A stretch of 13,482 nt of DNA from positions 1-13,482 of the forward strand of contig CAYTKP010000025.1 in assembly GCA_964438695.1 (NCBI GenBank), read 5' to 3'. Shown here piece after piece: positions 7,567-13,482 of the stretch (its first letter is position 1; every line of letters begins with the position of its first letter). Source of the stretch: Phoenicimicrobium sp964438695 (GTDB taxonomy: Bacteria > Atribacterota > Phoenicimicrobiia > Phoenicimicrobiales > Phoenicimicrobiaceae). The notes under the pieces were generated by a model. It was not told the origin of the DNA. It did not search any database and saw nothing but the letters and a program-made list of their open reading frames with translations. The position numbers and the translations under genes were made by a program.

Positions 7567-9999
7567 TCATTCTCTTATTTTAGCATTAAATTTTACGATT
7601 AGTTTCTCTTTAATTTTCTTAAATATATTTTCTACTTCCTGGTCGGTTAAGGTATGTTTTTCTGATTGAAAGATAACAGAATAGGCTAAACTCTTATAAC
7701 CTTCACCAATCTGTTTCCCTTTGAATATATCAAATAAAATTATTTTTTTAATTAACTTTGAATTAACTGAATTAATTTCTTTGATAATCTCCGAAGAGAG
7801 GACCTCTTCTCTTACTACTAAAGACAAATCTCTTTGCACTGAAGGATACTTTGGTAAGGCACGATAACTAATGCTTGTAGGTACATGAGAAACTAAATTC
7901 TCAAAATCAATCTCGAATAGATTAACTTTTTCAGGAAAACGATAATTATTAATTACGTCAGGGTGTATTTCCCCGAAAATCCCCACCTCTTTTCCTTTTA
8001 CTACAATTCTCCCACTTCTAAAAGGATGTAGAGAAGGATGATTAACAGGCAATACTTCCCAATTTTTTACGTTCAAATCTTGTAGAATCGTTTCGATTAA
8101 TCCTTTTACGTCAAAGATATCCAAAGAAAATGATTTTGTCCAAATATCTCCTCTGCCCAACTTGGTAATTGCTCCACCAATTATTATCTTCTCAAGAGGC
8201 AAAGAATTGAGCTTACCAGGATAGGGTAGATATATCTTACCCACTTCAAATATTTTAACTATCTCTGCTTGTCTATTAATATTCCACTTAATAACCTCCA
8301 ACAAACTTGGAATTAAGGAAGTTCGCATCAATGAACAATCTTTGGTTAGAGGATCTTTTATTTTTACAGCATTTCTTAATTTATGTCCTTTGGGTATTCT
8401 TATTTTATCAAATATTTCAGGAGAAATAAAACTGTAAGTTACTACTTCATTTAATCCACACCCAATTAATATTTCCCTTATTTGATCAATCAACCTTAGG
8501 CGGAAGCTCTTCCCCTTCTGAGCAATGGTAGTTTTAAAAAGAGTAGGTTTTATTTGGTCATACCCATAGATACGAGCAATTTCTTCTATTAAATCTATTT
8601 CCCTTTCTACATCTCCTCTAAAAGAAGGAGAAATAACCTCTATATGTTCTCCATAATCCCCTTTAATGTCAAAGCCCAATTGAGTTAAAATATTAACAAT
8701 TCGCTTTTTTGTTTTTAGCTTGTCTTTTTCCAAATATTGCCCTAATATTCTATTAACTCTTTCTACCCTTAAATTTATTTTTACCGGTGTAAACAATTTC
8801 GGGTTAGTATCGATAGTGCCTGAACTTATTTTCCCCAAAGCAATTCTGCTTATCAAATCAGCAGCTCGCTCTAAGGCAAATATTTGTCCTGCTTTGTCTA
8901 TATTTTTTTCAAACCTATTCGAGGCCTCAGTTCTCAAACCAAGTTTTATAGTAGTTTTTCTATTATTCACTGCATTGAAATAAGCCGATTCTAAAAATAC
9001 ATTCTTAGTATCCAGATTAATTTCCGAGTATTTTCCTCCCATTATCCCCCCAATTGCTATAGGAGATTCTATATCAGCAATAACCAAACTACCTTCAGGC
9101 AACTGTCTTTCCACATCATCTAAAGTGCAAATAATTTCACCTGGTTTACTTTTTCTTACAATTATGGTTTTTCCTCTGATTAAATCGAGGTCAAAAGCAT
9201 GAAGTGGTTGCCCCGTTTCCATCATCACGAAGTTAGTAATATCTACTATATTATTTATTGGTCTTACCCCCAACAGTCTTAGTTTCCATTTTAACCATAG
9301 AGGGGATTCTTCAATCTTTACTCCTTTTACTACCCGCCCTGTATAACGTGGGCATAAATCCTCTGCCTCAACTTTAACAGAAATATCCTTTTCAATTCTC
9401 TCTTCACTTTCCTTTATCTCTATTTCGGGTATCTTTAGTCTCTTGTTAAATATTACTGCAACTTCTCGAGCTATCCCTATTATGCTCAATAAATCAGGGC
9501 GATTGGAATTTATTTCAAAATCAAATATTGTATCATCGAAATTTATTAATTTTCTTATATCCTCACCCAAAGGATAATTTTCATCTAAAATCAATATTCC
9601 AGGAGATTTTCCTTGCTCGATGCCCAATTCAGAAGCCGAACAAAGCATTCCCGAAGACAAAATATTTCCGATCTTCTTACTTTTAATAATTCCTATTTGA
9701 GGCAATTTTGCTCCATCCAAGGCAACTGCTACTTTATCAAAAACCTTCATATTCCTGGCTCCACAAACGATTTGAAGTATTTTATCTTTTACGTCTACCT
9801 GACAGACTGAGAGATTACTATTTTCAGGATGTAAGTTAATGTCAATTATCTTACCAACAACTATCTTCTCTACATCGATAGATATGTTTTCCATTTGTTC
9901 TAAAACTATGCCGCTTATAGTCAATCTCTGGGCAAGCTCCTCTGGAGATACCTCATCAATATCAACATACTCTTTTAATAAATTATAGGAAACCTGCAT
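7567..9999 (-). CDS. pheT: Phenylalanyl-tRNA synthetase beta subunit
   Basis: Large subunit of the cytoplasmic alpha2beta2 PheRS, which binds tRNA-Phe and edits mischarged tyrosine. The 810 residues match the usual bacterial length of about 800. Seen in order: N-terminal MQVSYNLLKEYVDID, an OB-fold tRNA-binding domain (about 40-150, with CGARNM near 79-84 and SGMLCSASELG), and a B3/B4 editing region containing MMETGQPLHAFDLD. Next come a B5 domain (about 405-475, ending near PSFRGDVEREIDLIEEIARIYG), a catalytic-core-like domain, and a C-terminal ferredoxin-fold anticodon-binding domain from about 715 (YPSVQRDLSLVV ... EKHTLTDQEV). ATG at 9999 is the only sensible start. Its ribosome site is lost in the N gap three bases upstream. 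It would be cotranscribed with pheS under the T-box. Confidence 0.97.
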   Translation of the reverse strand: MQVSYNLLKEYVDIDEVSPEELAQRLTISGIVLEQMENISIDVEKIVVGKIIDINLHPENSNLSVCQVDVKDKILQIVCGARNMKVFDKVAVALDGAKLPQIGIIKSKKIGNILSSGMLCSASELGIEQGKSPGILILDENYPLGEDIRKLINFDDTIFDFEINSNRPDLLSIIGIAREVAVIFNKRLKIPEIEIKESEERIEKDISVKVEAEDLCPRYTGRVVKGVKIEESPLWLKWKLRLLGVRPINNIVDITNFVMMETGQPLHAFDLDLIRGKTIIVRKSKPGEIICTLDDVERQLPEGSLVIADIESPIAIGGIMGGKYSEINLDTKNVFLESAYFNAVNNRKTTIKLGLRTEASNRFEKNIDKAGQIFALERAADLISRIALGKISSGTIDTNPKLFTPVKINLRVERVNRILGQYLEKDKLKTKKRIVNILTQLGFDIKGDYGEHIEVISPSFRGDVEREIDLIEEIARIYGYDQIKPTLFKTTIAQKGKSFRLRLIDQIREILIGCGLNEVVTYSFISPEIFDKIRIPKGHKLRNAVKIKDPLTKDCSLMRTSLIPSLLEVIKWNINRQAEIVKIFEVGKIYLPYPGKLNSLPLEKIIIGGAITKLGRGDIWTKSFSLDIFDVKGLIETILQDLNVKNWEVLPVNHPSLHPFRSGRIVVKGKEVGIFGEIHPDVINNYRFPEKVNLFEIDFENLVSHVPTSISYRALPKYPSVQRDLSLVVREEVLSSEIIKEINSVNSKLIKKIILFDIFKGKQIGEGYKSLAYSVIFQSEKHTLTDQEVENIFKKIKEKLIVKFNAKIRE

Positions 10000-10002
10000 T
10001 TT

Positions 10003-10102
10003 NNNNNNNNNNNNNNNNNNNNNNNNNNNNNNNNNNNNNNNNNNNNNNNNNNNNNNNNNNNNNNNNNNNNNNNNNNNNNNNNNNNNNNNNNNNNNNNNNN
10101 NN
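10003..10102. other. Assembly gap (100 N)
   Basis: Exactly 100 undetermined bases between pheT and pheS. The round number is the convention for a scaffold gap of unknown length, so real distance, any small gene and the pheT ribosome site are unknown. The pheS-side flank carries the heptad repeat, a likely cause of the break. Confidence 0.97.
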
Positions 10103-10118
10103 ATACTAACGACTAATT
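10103..10118. repeat. Heptad repeat flanking the assembly gap
   Basis: ACTAACG (10105-10111) followed by ACTAATT (10112-10118) runs into the pheS stop codon. The 13 bases at 10103-10115 recur as an exact inverted copy at 7449-7461. Confidence 0.6.
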
Positions 10119-11137
10119 TAGAATTGTTTTAAAAATCTTAAATCATTTTCAAAAAATAACCGGATATCATTTATGCCATATTTTAACATAGCAATCCTCT
10201 CAGCTCCCATACCAAAAGCAAAACCAGAATATTTCTCTGAATCGTATCCCACCATCTTAAAGACTGCAGGATCAGTCATCCCTGAACCCATAATCTCTAA
10301 CCACCCAGTATATCCACAAGCTCTGCATCCTTTCCCCTGGCATAATAGGCAAGATACATCTACCTCTGCACTTGGTTCTGTAAAAGGAAAATAGCCCGGT
10401 CTAAATCTAACCTTTCTATCTTCACCAAACATTCTTTGCACAAAAACTGTTAGAACTCCTTTTAAATCACCAAAAGTAATATCTTCATCAACAGCCAAAC
10501 CTTCTATCTGGTGAAACATAGGTGAATGAGTACTATCAATAGCATCCCTTCTATAGCATTTACCTATAGCAATCATTCTAACTGGAGGTTGCTGTTTTTC
10601 CATCACTCTGATTTCAACTGGCGAAGTATGGGTGCGAAGTAAAATTTCTCTATTTATATAAAAAGAATCCTGATCATCTCTAGCAGGATGATCTTTAGGT
10701 ATATTAAGTGCTTCAAAATTATAATAATCCAATTCCACTTCTGGGCCTTCTTCCAATTTAAATCCTAAACTGAAAAATATTTCCTCAATTTCCTTTAAAA
10801 CTAAAGTAATGGGGTGTAAGTTCCCTCTATCCAAGCTTCTACCTGGTAGGGTAATATCAATAATTTCTTCATGTAATCTTTTATCTCTTTCTGTTCCTTC
10901 TATTTCCTTGATTCTTGTCTTTAAAAGTTCTTCAATCTCTCTTTTCGCTTGATTTAACAACTGCCCAATTTTTGGTCTTTCTTCCGATGAAAGTGTACCT
11001 AACATTCTCAGAAGAAGTGTTAATGCTCCTTTTCTACCCAAATATTCTATTCTTAATTTTTCAATATCTTTTATATTATTGGCAATTTTTAATTTAGAAA
11101 TAAATTCTTCCTTAATTTTATGTATTTTCTTCTCCAA
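10118..11137 (-). CDS. pheS: Phenylalanyl-tRNA synthetase alpha subunit
   Basis: Catalytic subunit of PheRS, a class II synthetase charging tRNA-Phe. Seen in the 339 residues: an N-terminal coiled coil that contacts tRNA (about 1-85, with EYLGRKGALT), HPARDDQDSFY (150-160) and RTHTSPVEIRVM (168-179). Motif 2 lies at GKCYRRDAIDSTHSPMFHQ (192-210), and GYFPFTEPSAEVDV is at 248-261. Four cysteines in CxxC arrangement (C263, C266, C271, C274) precede TGWLEI, as in many bacterial PheS proteins. Motif 3 is at 305-326 (GFAFGMGAERIAML). Length is normal for the family. The start is TTG at 11137, with a strong GGAGGG ribosome site (11145-11150) seven bases upstream. It is the first gene after the T-box leader and is followed by pheT across the gap. 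Confidence 0.97.
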   Translation of the reverse strand: MEKKIHKIKEEFISKLKIANNIKDIEKLRIEYLGRKGALTLLLRMLGTLSSEERPKIGQLLNQAKREIEELLKTRIKEIEGTERDKRLHEEIIDITLPGRSLDRGNLHPITLVLKEIEEIFFSLGFKLEEGPEVELDYYNFEALNIPKDHPARDDQDSFYINREILLRTHTSPVEIRVMEKQQPPVRMIAIGKCYRRDAIDSTHSPMFHQIEGLAVDEDITFGDLKGVLTVFVQRMFGEDRKVRFRPGYFPFTEPSAEVDVSCLLCQGKGCRACGYTGWLEIMGSGMTDPAVFKMVGYDSEKYSGFAFGMGAERIAMLKYGINDIRLFFENDLRFLKQF

Positions 11138-11192
11138 TAGTTCTCCCTCCTTTTTGTCTACTTTTTGGGTTTCAATTATAATATTAACTATT

Positions 11193-11257
11193 AATAAAAA
11201 AAGGTTTATAATCCAATTCGTCTCCTGTTATAAAGGGACGAAAAATTATAAACCTTT
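11193..11257 (-). terminator. T-box-controlled intrinsic terminator before pheS
   Basis: A perfect 13-base stem (arms 11245-11257 and 11200-11212, AAAGGTTTATAAT type) with an inner CGTC/GACG helix is followed on the minus strand by a run of seven T (11194-11200). Its 5' arm region includes the CGTCCCT needed by the antiterminator, so the two folds are mutually exclusive. Confidence 0.93.
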
Positions 11258-11462
11258 TCCGCGGTACCACCCTTTTTGATTTACTTTGCTTCAAGTAAAT
11301 CCATACTTTTCCCCTATTAACAGTGGGGAGCCGTCAAAGCCTACTCTTTTAAATTTCAGTTTGCAGTTCTAAAGTGAATTTCGATTATTCCTTTACCAGA
11401 TTCATATTTATCCTCATTAATATGGAAATCTGGCTTAGTTATAACCTAATTATCTTTATTAA
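11193..11462 (-). promoter_or_regulatory. T-box leader (tRNA-Phe sensing) of pheST
   Basis: The conserved T-box AGGGTGGTACCGCGG lies at 11259-11273 on the minus strand; its AGGG can pair with CGTCCCT (11234-11240) as antiterminator. Stem I can be drawn: a basal TAAAG/CTTTA helix (from 11458), a specifier loop, GGTTAT/ATAATC, then CCAGATT/AATCTGG capped by a distal loop. UUC followed by A (11376-11378) sits on the 3' side of the specifier loop, which is a phenylalanine codon. The antiterminator bulge UGGU pairs with ACCA, matching the A73 usual in tRNA-Phe. Stem III is at 11278-11301, and GACGG with CTGTT suggests the Stem IIA/B element. Uncharged tRNA-Phe should favour readthrough into pheST. 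Confidence 0.95.
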
Positions 11463-11486
11463 AACTTTTAAACAATATGACTATTT

Positions 11487-11492
11487 CTTATA
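11487..11492 (-). promoter_or_regulatory. Candidate -10 element for the pheST transcript
   Basis: TGTTATAAG, an extended -10-like motif, lies about 25 bases before the base of T-box stem I and just after the rplT stop. The -35 position reads TTCATT, a weak match. Readthrough from rplT into the leader is the alternative. Confidence 0.3.
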
Positions 11493-11516
11493 ACATTTAT
11501 ACCTATAAAAATGAAA

Positions 11517-11873
11517 TTAACTCATACTTTCTTTAGATACTTTTACTAAATTATTAAAAGCTTCAGGGTCATTTACTGCAAATTCTGCTAATATTTTTCT
11601 ATTAATTTCTACTCCCGCTATCTTTAAACCTCTTATAAATTTATTATAAGATATTCCTTGATTTCTCGCGGCAATACCAATTCGGGTAATCCATAGACTT
11701 CTAAAATCTCTCTTTTTCACTCTTCGGTCTCTATATGCATAGGAAAGAGATTTCATCATTGCTTCATGGGCAATTCGGTAGAGTTTGCTTTTCGCGCCCC
11801 AAAATCCCTTAGTTAATTTAAGTACTTTTTTCCTTCTTCTCCTTGAAGCCACACTGTTCTTTACTCTGGGCAT
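11517..11873 (-). CDS. rplT: 50S ribosomal protein L20
   Basis: Protein of the large ribosomal subunit that binds 23S rRNA early in assembly. In several bacteria it also represses its own operon. Seen in the 118 residues: the hallmark N terminus MPRVKNSVASRRRRKKVLK, GFWGAKSKLYR, an extended basic helix through YAYRDRRVKKRDFRSLWI, then the globular part with ARNQGISYNKFI and GLKIAGVEINRKILAE. The start is ATG at 11873 with AAGGAG eight to nine bases upstream. The in-frame GTG nine bases earlier overlaps that ribosome site and would give a non-native N terminus. It is last in the infC-rpmI-rplT group. No terminator is evident before the T-box leader. Confidence 0.98.
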   Translation of the reverse strand: MPRVKNSVASRRRRKKVLKLTKGFWGAKSKLYRIAHEAMMKSLSYAYRDRRVKKRDFRSLWITRIGIAARNQGISYNKFIRGLKIAGVEINRKILAEFAVNDPEAFNNLVKVSKESMS

Positions 11874-11952
11874 TCTATTCACTCCTTATCTTGTTAGATC
11901 TATTATTAAAATCTCTTCTTATTCAATCTTTTACCTGTGAAAACAGATACAT

Positions 11953-12150
11953 TTAGGCATAAGGCAACAATACCTTAACCTTCTTCACATCAGCACCACT
12001 TACTGTAGTAGATTTCCTTAAATTTCTTTTACGCTTCGAAGTTTTTTTAGTTAAAATATGGCTTTTGTAAGCTTTCGATCTTAGTATTTTACCTGATTTA
12101 GTTACTCTAAATCTTTTCGCAGAACCTCTATGAGTCTTCATTTTAGGCAT
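11953..12150 (-). CDS. rpmI: 50S ribosomal protein L35
   Basis: Small basic large-subunit ribosomal protein of 65 residues, the usual size. Seen: MPKMKTHRGSAKRFRVTKSGKI at the N terminus, and a Lys/Arg-rich middle with SKRKRNLRKSTTVSGADVKKVKVLLPYA. I chose ATG at 12150 because it gives the exact family N terminus and has an AAAGG ribosome site about 11 bases upstream. An upstream in-frame start at 12198 would add 16 residues and overlap the end of infC. It lies 34 bases after infC and 79 before rplT, within one operon. Confidence 0.98.
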   Translation of the reverse strand: MPKMKTHRGSAKRFRVTKSGKILRSKAYKSHILTKKTSKRKRNLRKSTTVSGADVKKVKVLLPYA

Positions 12151-12184
12151 AACATATCTTACCTTTCTCTTAGTATTACTTTTA

Positions 12185-12697
12185 TTATTTAGGTGCAAGA
12201 ACTAAAATCATATTTCTTCCTTCTAATTTTGGTTTCCTTGATACATTGGCAATCTCTTCAGTCTGTTTGATTATACGATCTAATAATTCTCTTCCCAAAT
12301 CTATATAATTCATCTCTCGTCCTCTGAACATTATTGTAACCTTCACTTGGCTACCTTCTTTTAAAAATCTACATAAATTCTTCAATTTAAAATTATAATC
12401 ATGCTCTCCAATATTTGGACGCATTTTTATTTCTTTCAATCCACCACTTTTCTGCTTCTTCTTCCCGCTCTTAGCTTTTTTATCAAGCAAATATTTGTAC
12501 TTACCATAATCAATGATTCTACAAACTGGGGGATCAGCATCTGGCGCAACTTCAACCAAGTCAAGATTACTTTTTTCAGCAAGTTCTAGGCCCTCCTTCT
12601 TACTTACTATTCCTATTTGTTTCCCATCCGCATCAATAAGTCTGATAGTTTTTGCTCTAATATCATTATTTATCCTTAATCCTGATGTTGACTTAAT
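12185..12697 (-). CDS. infC: Translation initiation factor IF-3, ATT start
   Basis: IF3 binds the 30S subunit, prevents premature 50S joining and discriminates against non-canonical start codons. The 170-residue product has the N domain (NNDIRAKTIRLIDADGKQIG ... LDLVEVAPDADPPVCRI), a Lys-rich linker near DKKAKSGKKKQKSGG, and the C domain (EIKMRPNIGEHDY ... MFRGREMNYIDLG ... LVLAPK). Between an in-frame TAA at 12716-12718 and a TTG at 12559 no ATG, GTG or TTG occurs. The TTG would remove 46 conserved residues. ATT at 12695-12697 has AGGAGG (12707-12712) nine bases upstream and is therefore the start. AUU is also the start codon of infC in Escherichia coli, where it mediates autoregulation; the same is inferred here. 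Confidence 0.95.
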   Translation of the reverse strand: MKSTSGLRINNDIRAKTIRLIDADGKQIGIVSKKEGLELAEKSNLDLVEVAPDADPPVCRIIDYGKYKYLLDKKAKSGKKKQKSGGLKEIKMRPNIGEHDYNFKLKNLCRFLKEGSQVKVTIMFRGREMNYIDLGRELLDRIIKQTEEIANVSRKPKLEGRNMILVLAPK

Positions 12698-12706
12698 ATC
12701 AGTTTT

Positions 12707-12712
12707 CCTCCT
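12707..12712 (-). promoter_or_regulatory. infC ribosome binding site deciding the ATT start
   Basis: AGGAGG nine bases before the ATT codon at 12697. An in-frame TAA only a few bases upstream (12716-12718) rules out a start further upstream, so this site fixes the unusual initiation codon. Confidence 0.9.
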
Positions 12713-12744
12713 TTTTAAAAGATAATTATAATTATTTTTAAAAA

Positions 12745-12773
12745 ACTATAGCATATTCTCAATTTTTAGTCAA
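12745..12773 (-). promoter_or_regulatory. Promoter of the infC-rpmI-rplT operon
   Basis: TTGACT (12768-12773), a 17-base spacer and TATAGT (12745-12750): a near-consensus housekeeping-sigma promoter on the minus strand. Transcription would start near 12738, about 40 bases before the infC start. That is too short for the long L20-binding attenuator leader known from Bacillus subtilis. Confidence 0.8.
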
Positions 12774-12825
12774 TATACGCCGACTTAATGTGTCAAGTAT
12801 TACTTAATCGTAAAAAAACAAATCT

Positions 12826-13482
12826 TTAAGATATAATCTTATTTTTAATCTCTTTTAAAACATCTTCGGTAAACTTGGATAATTTTGTCTTTCCTAAGTC
12901 GCCTTCTCCTCTCTTTCTTACCGATACCGAACCTTCTTCTATTTCTTTGTCTCCAAATATTAACATATAAGGGACTTTTTCTAATTCTGCCCTTCTTATC
13001 TTGGCTCCAATTTTTTCGTTATTTTCATCTAATTCTACTCTTATATTCTGCTTGTTTAATTCTTTCATAATATTTTTGCCATATTCAATATGTCTATCTG
13101 CAATAGGCAATAGTTTCACTTGAACAGGAGCTAACCATACAGGAAATGCTCCGGCATAATTCTCAATTAAAATTCCGATAAATCTCTCAATACTTCCAAG
13201 AATAGTTCTATGTAGCATTACCGGTCTTTCTTTTTCTCCTGATTTACTAATATAAAAAAGATCGAATTTTTCTGGCATAACAAAGTCTAATTGAATTGTT
13301 CCACACTGCCAGCTTCTGCCTATACAGTCTTTTAAATGAAAGTCTATCTTGGGTCCATAAAATGCTCCATCCCCTTCATTTACGATATATTCAATTCCCT
13401 TCTCTATTAGAGCTTCTTCTAAACTTTTGGTAGCCTTTTCCCATATTTCATCAGAACCCATGGCATTTTCCGGTTTAGTACT
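12826..13482 (-). CDS. thrS: Threonyl-tRNA synthetase, C-terminal part (5' end beyond window)
   Basis: Class II synthetase that charges tRNA-Thr. Only the last 218 residues are present, and the reading frame stays open to the window edge. Seen: PENAMGSDEIWEKA, then GDGAFYGPKIDFHLKDCIGR and QCGTIQLDF, parts of the catalytic core. Motif 3 follows at HRTILGSIERFIGILIE; its His corresponds to the zinc ligand H511 of the Escherichia coli enzyme. The anticodon-binding domain runs from FPVWLAPVQVKLLPI to KIGAKIRRAELEKVPYMLIFGDKE. The internal Met at 13461 is not the start, since homology continues upstream of it. It is followed after 128 bases by infC, which has its own promoter. No clear terminator was seen between them, only a short AAGAT/ATCTT stem followed by a T-rich stretch at about 12808-12840. 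Confidence 0.97.
   Translation of the reverse strand, partial: STKPENAMGSDEIWEKATKSLEEALIEKGIEYIVNEGDGAFYGPKIDFHLKDCIGRSWQCGTIQLDFVMPEKFDLFYISKSGEKERPVMLHRTILGSIERFIGILIENYAGAFPVWLAPVQVKLLPIADRHIEYGKNIMKELNKQNIRVELDENNEKIGAKIRRAELEKVPYMLIFGDKEIEEGSVSVRKRGEGDLGKTKLSKFTEDVLKEIKNKIIS

Noticed and set aside
11447..11475. TTGTTT plus TAATTA as the pheST promoter
   Set aside because: The -10 would fall inside the basal helix of T-box stem I, so a transcript from it would lack part of the riboswitch.
11951..12152. TTATGCCTAAA present at both the start and the end of rpmI (minus strand)
   Set aside because: An 11-base coincidence between the conserved N-terminal codons and the C-terminal codons plus stop; no other sign of duplication or insertion.
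12791..12796. TTGACA on the minus strand as a second infC -35 element
   Set aside because: At 17 bases downstream there is no -10; the nearest TATATT is only 13 bases away. The TTGACT/TATAGT pair next to it is far better.

Overview
The window is a block of core housekeeping genes from an AT-rich bacterium (roughly one third G+C by eye), assembled as a scaffold with a 100-N gap. Eight of the nine complete genes, and one partial gene, lie on the minus strand. The order in the direction of transcription is thrS (3' part), infC, rpmI, rplT, a T-box leader, pheS, pheT, cvpA and mutS2. Further along come queT and tyrS on the minus strand. A class A penicillin-binding protein gene on the plus strand sits between queT and mutS2. 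The T-box, the infC-rpmI-rplT / pheST / cvpA / mutS2 order and the QueT-type transporter suggest Bacillota or a candidate phylum with similar gene order, such as Atribacterota or Dictyoglomota. The lineage is inference; no marker here settles it.

Region by region. Positions 1-1311 hold tyrS, and 1403-1882 hold queT, a predicted queuosine-precursor transporter. Positions 1883-2211 are a divergent promoter region. Positions 2212-4359 hold the penicillin-binding protein gene, which converges on mutS2 (4382-6763) with only 22 bases between the stops. A strong hairpin separates mutS2 from cvpA (6838-7410). A spacer of degenerate 7-base repeats (about 7432-7547) precedes pheT (7567-9999). An assembly gap (10003-10102) lies between pheT and pheS (10118-11137). 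The pheS leader (11193-11462) is a complete T-box with a UUC specifier. Then come rplT, rpmI and infC, a consensus promoter for infC (12745-12773), and the 3' part of thrS running off the window end.

The genes serve translation (Tyr-, Phe- and Thr-tRNA synthetases, IF3, L35, L20), tRNA modification supply (queT), cell-wall synthesis (class A PBP) and a MutS2 ATPase. The best-supported regulatory calls are phenylalanine control of pheST by tRNA-sensing antitermination and an AUU start codon on infC, which classically makes IF3 limit its own synthesis. Non-ATG starts are common: infC ATT, and pheS, mutS2 and the PBP gene TTG.

I see no convincing novel multi-gene system. The most unusual unexplained structure is a family of degenerate heptanucleotide repeats in several intergenic spots, one of them touching the assembly gap. 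The altered LDLR motif in the MutS2 Smr domain is also worth checking.
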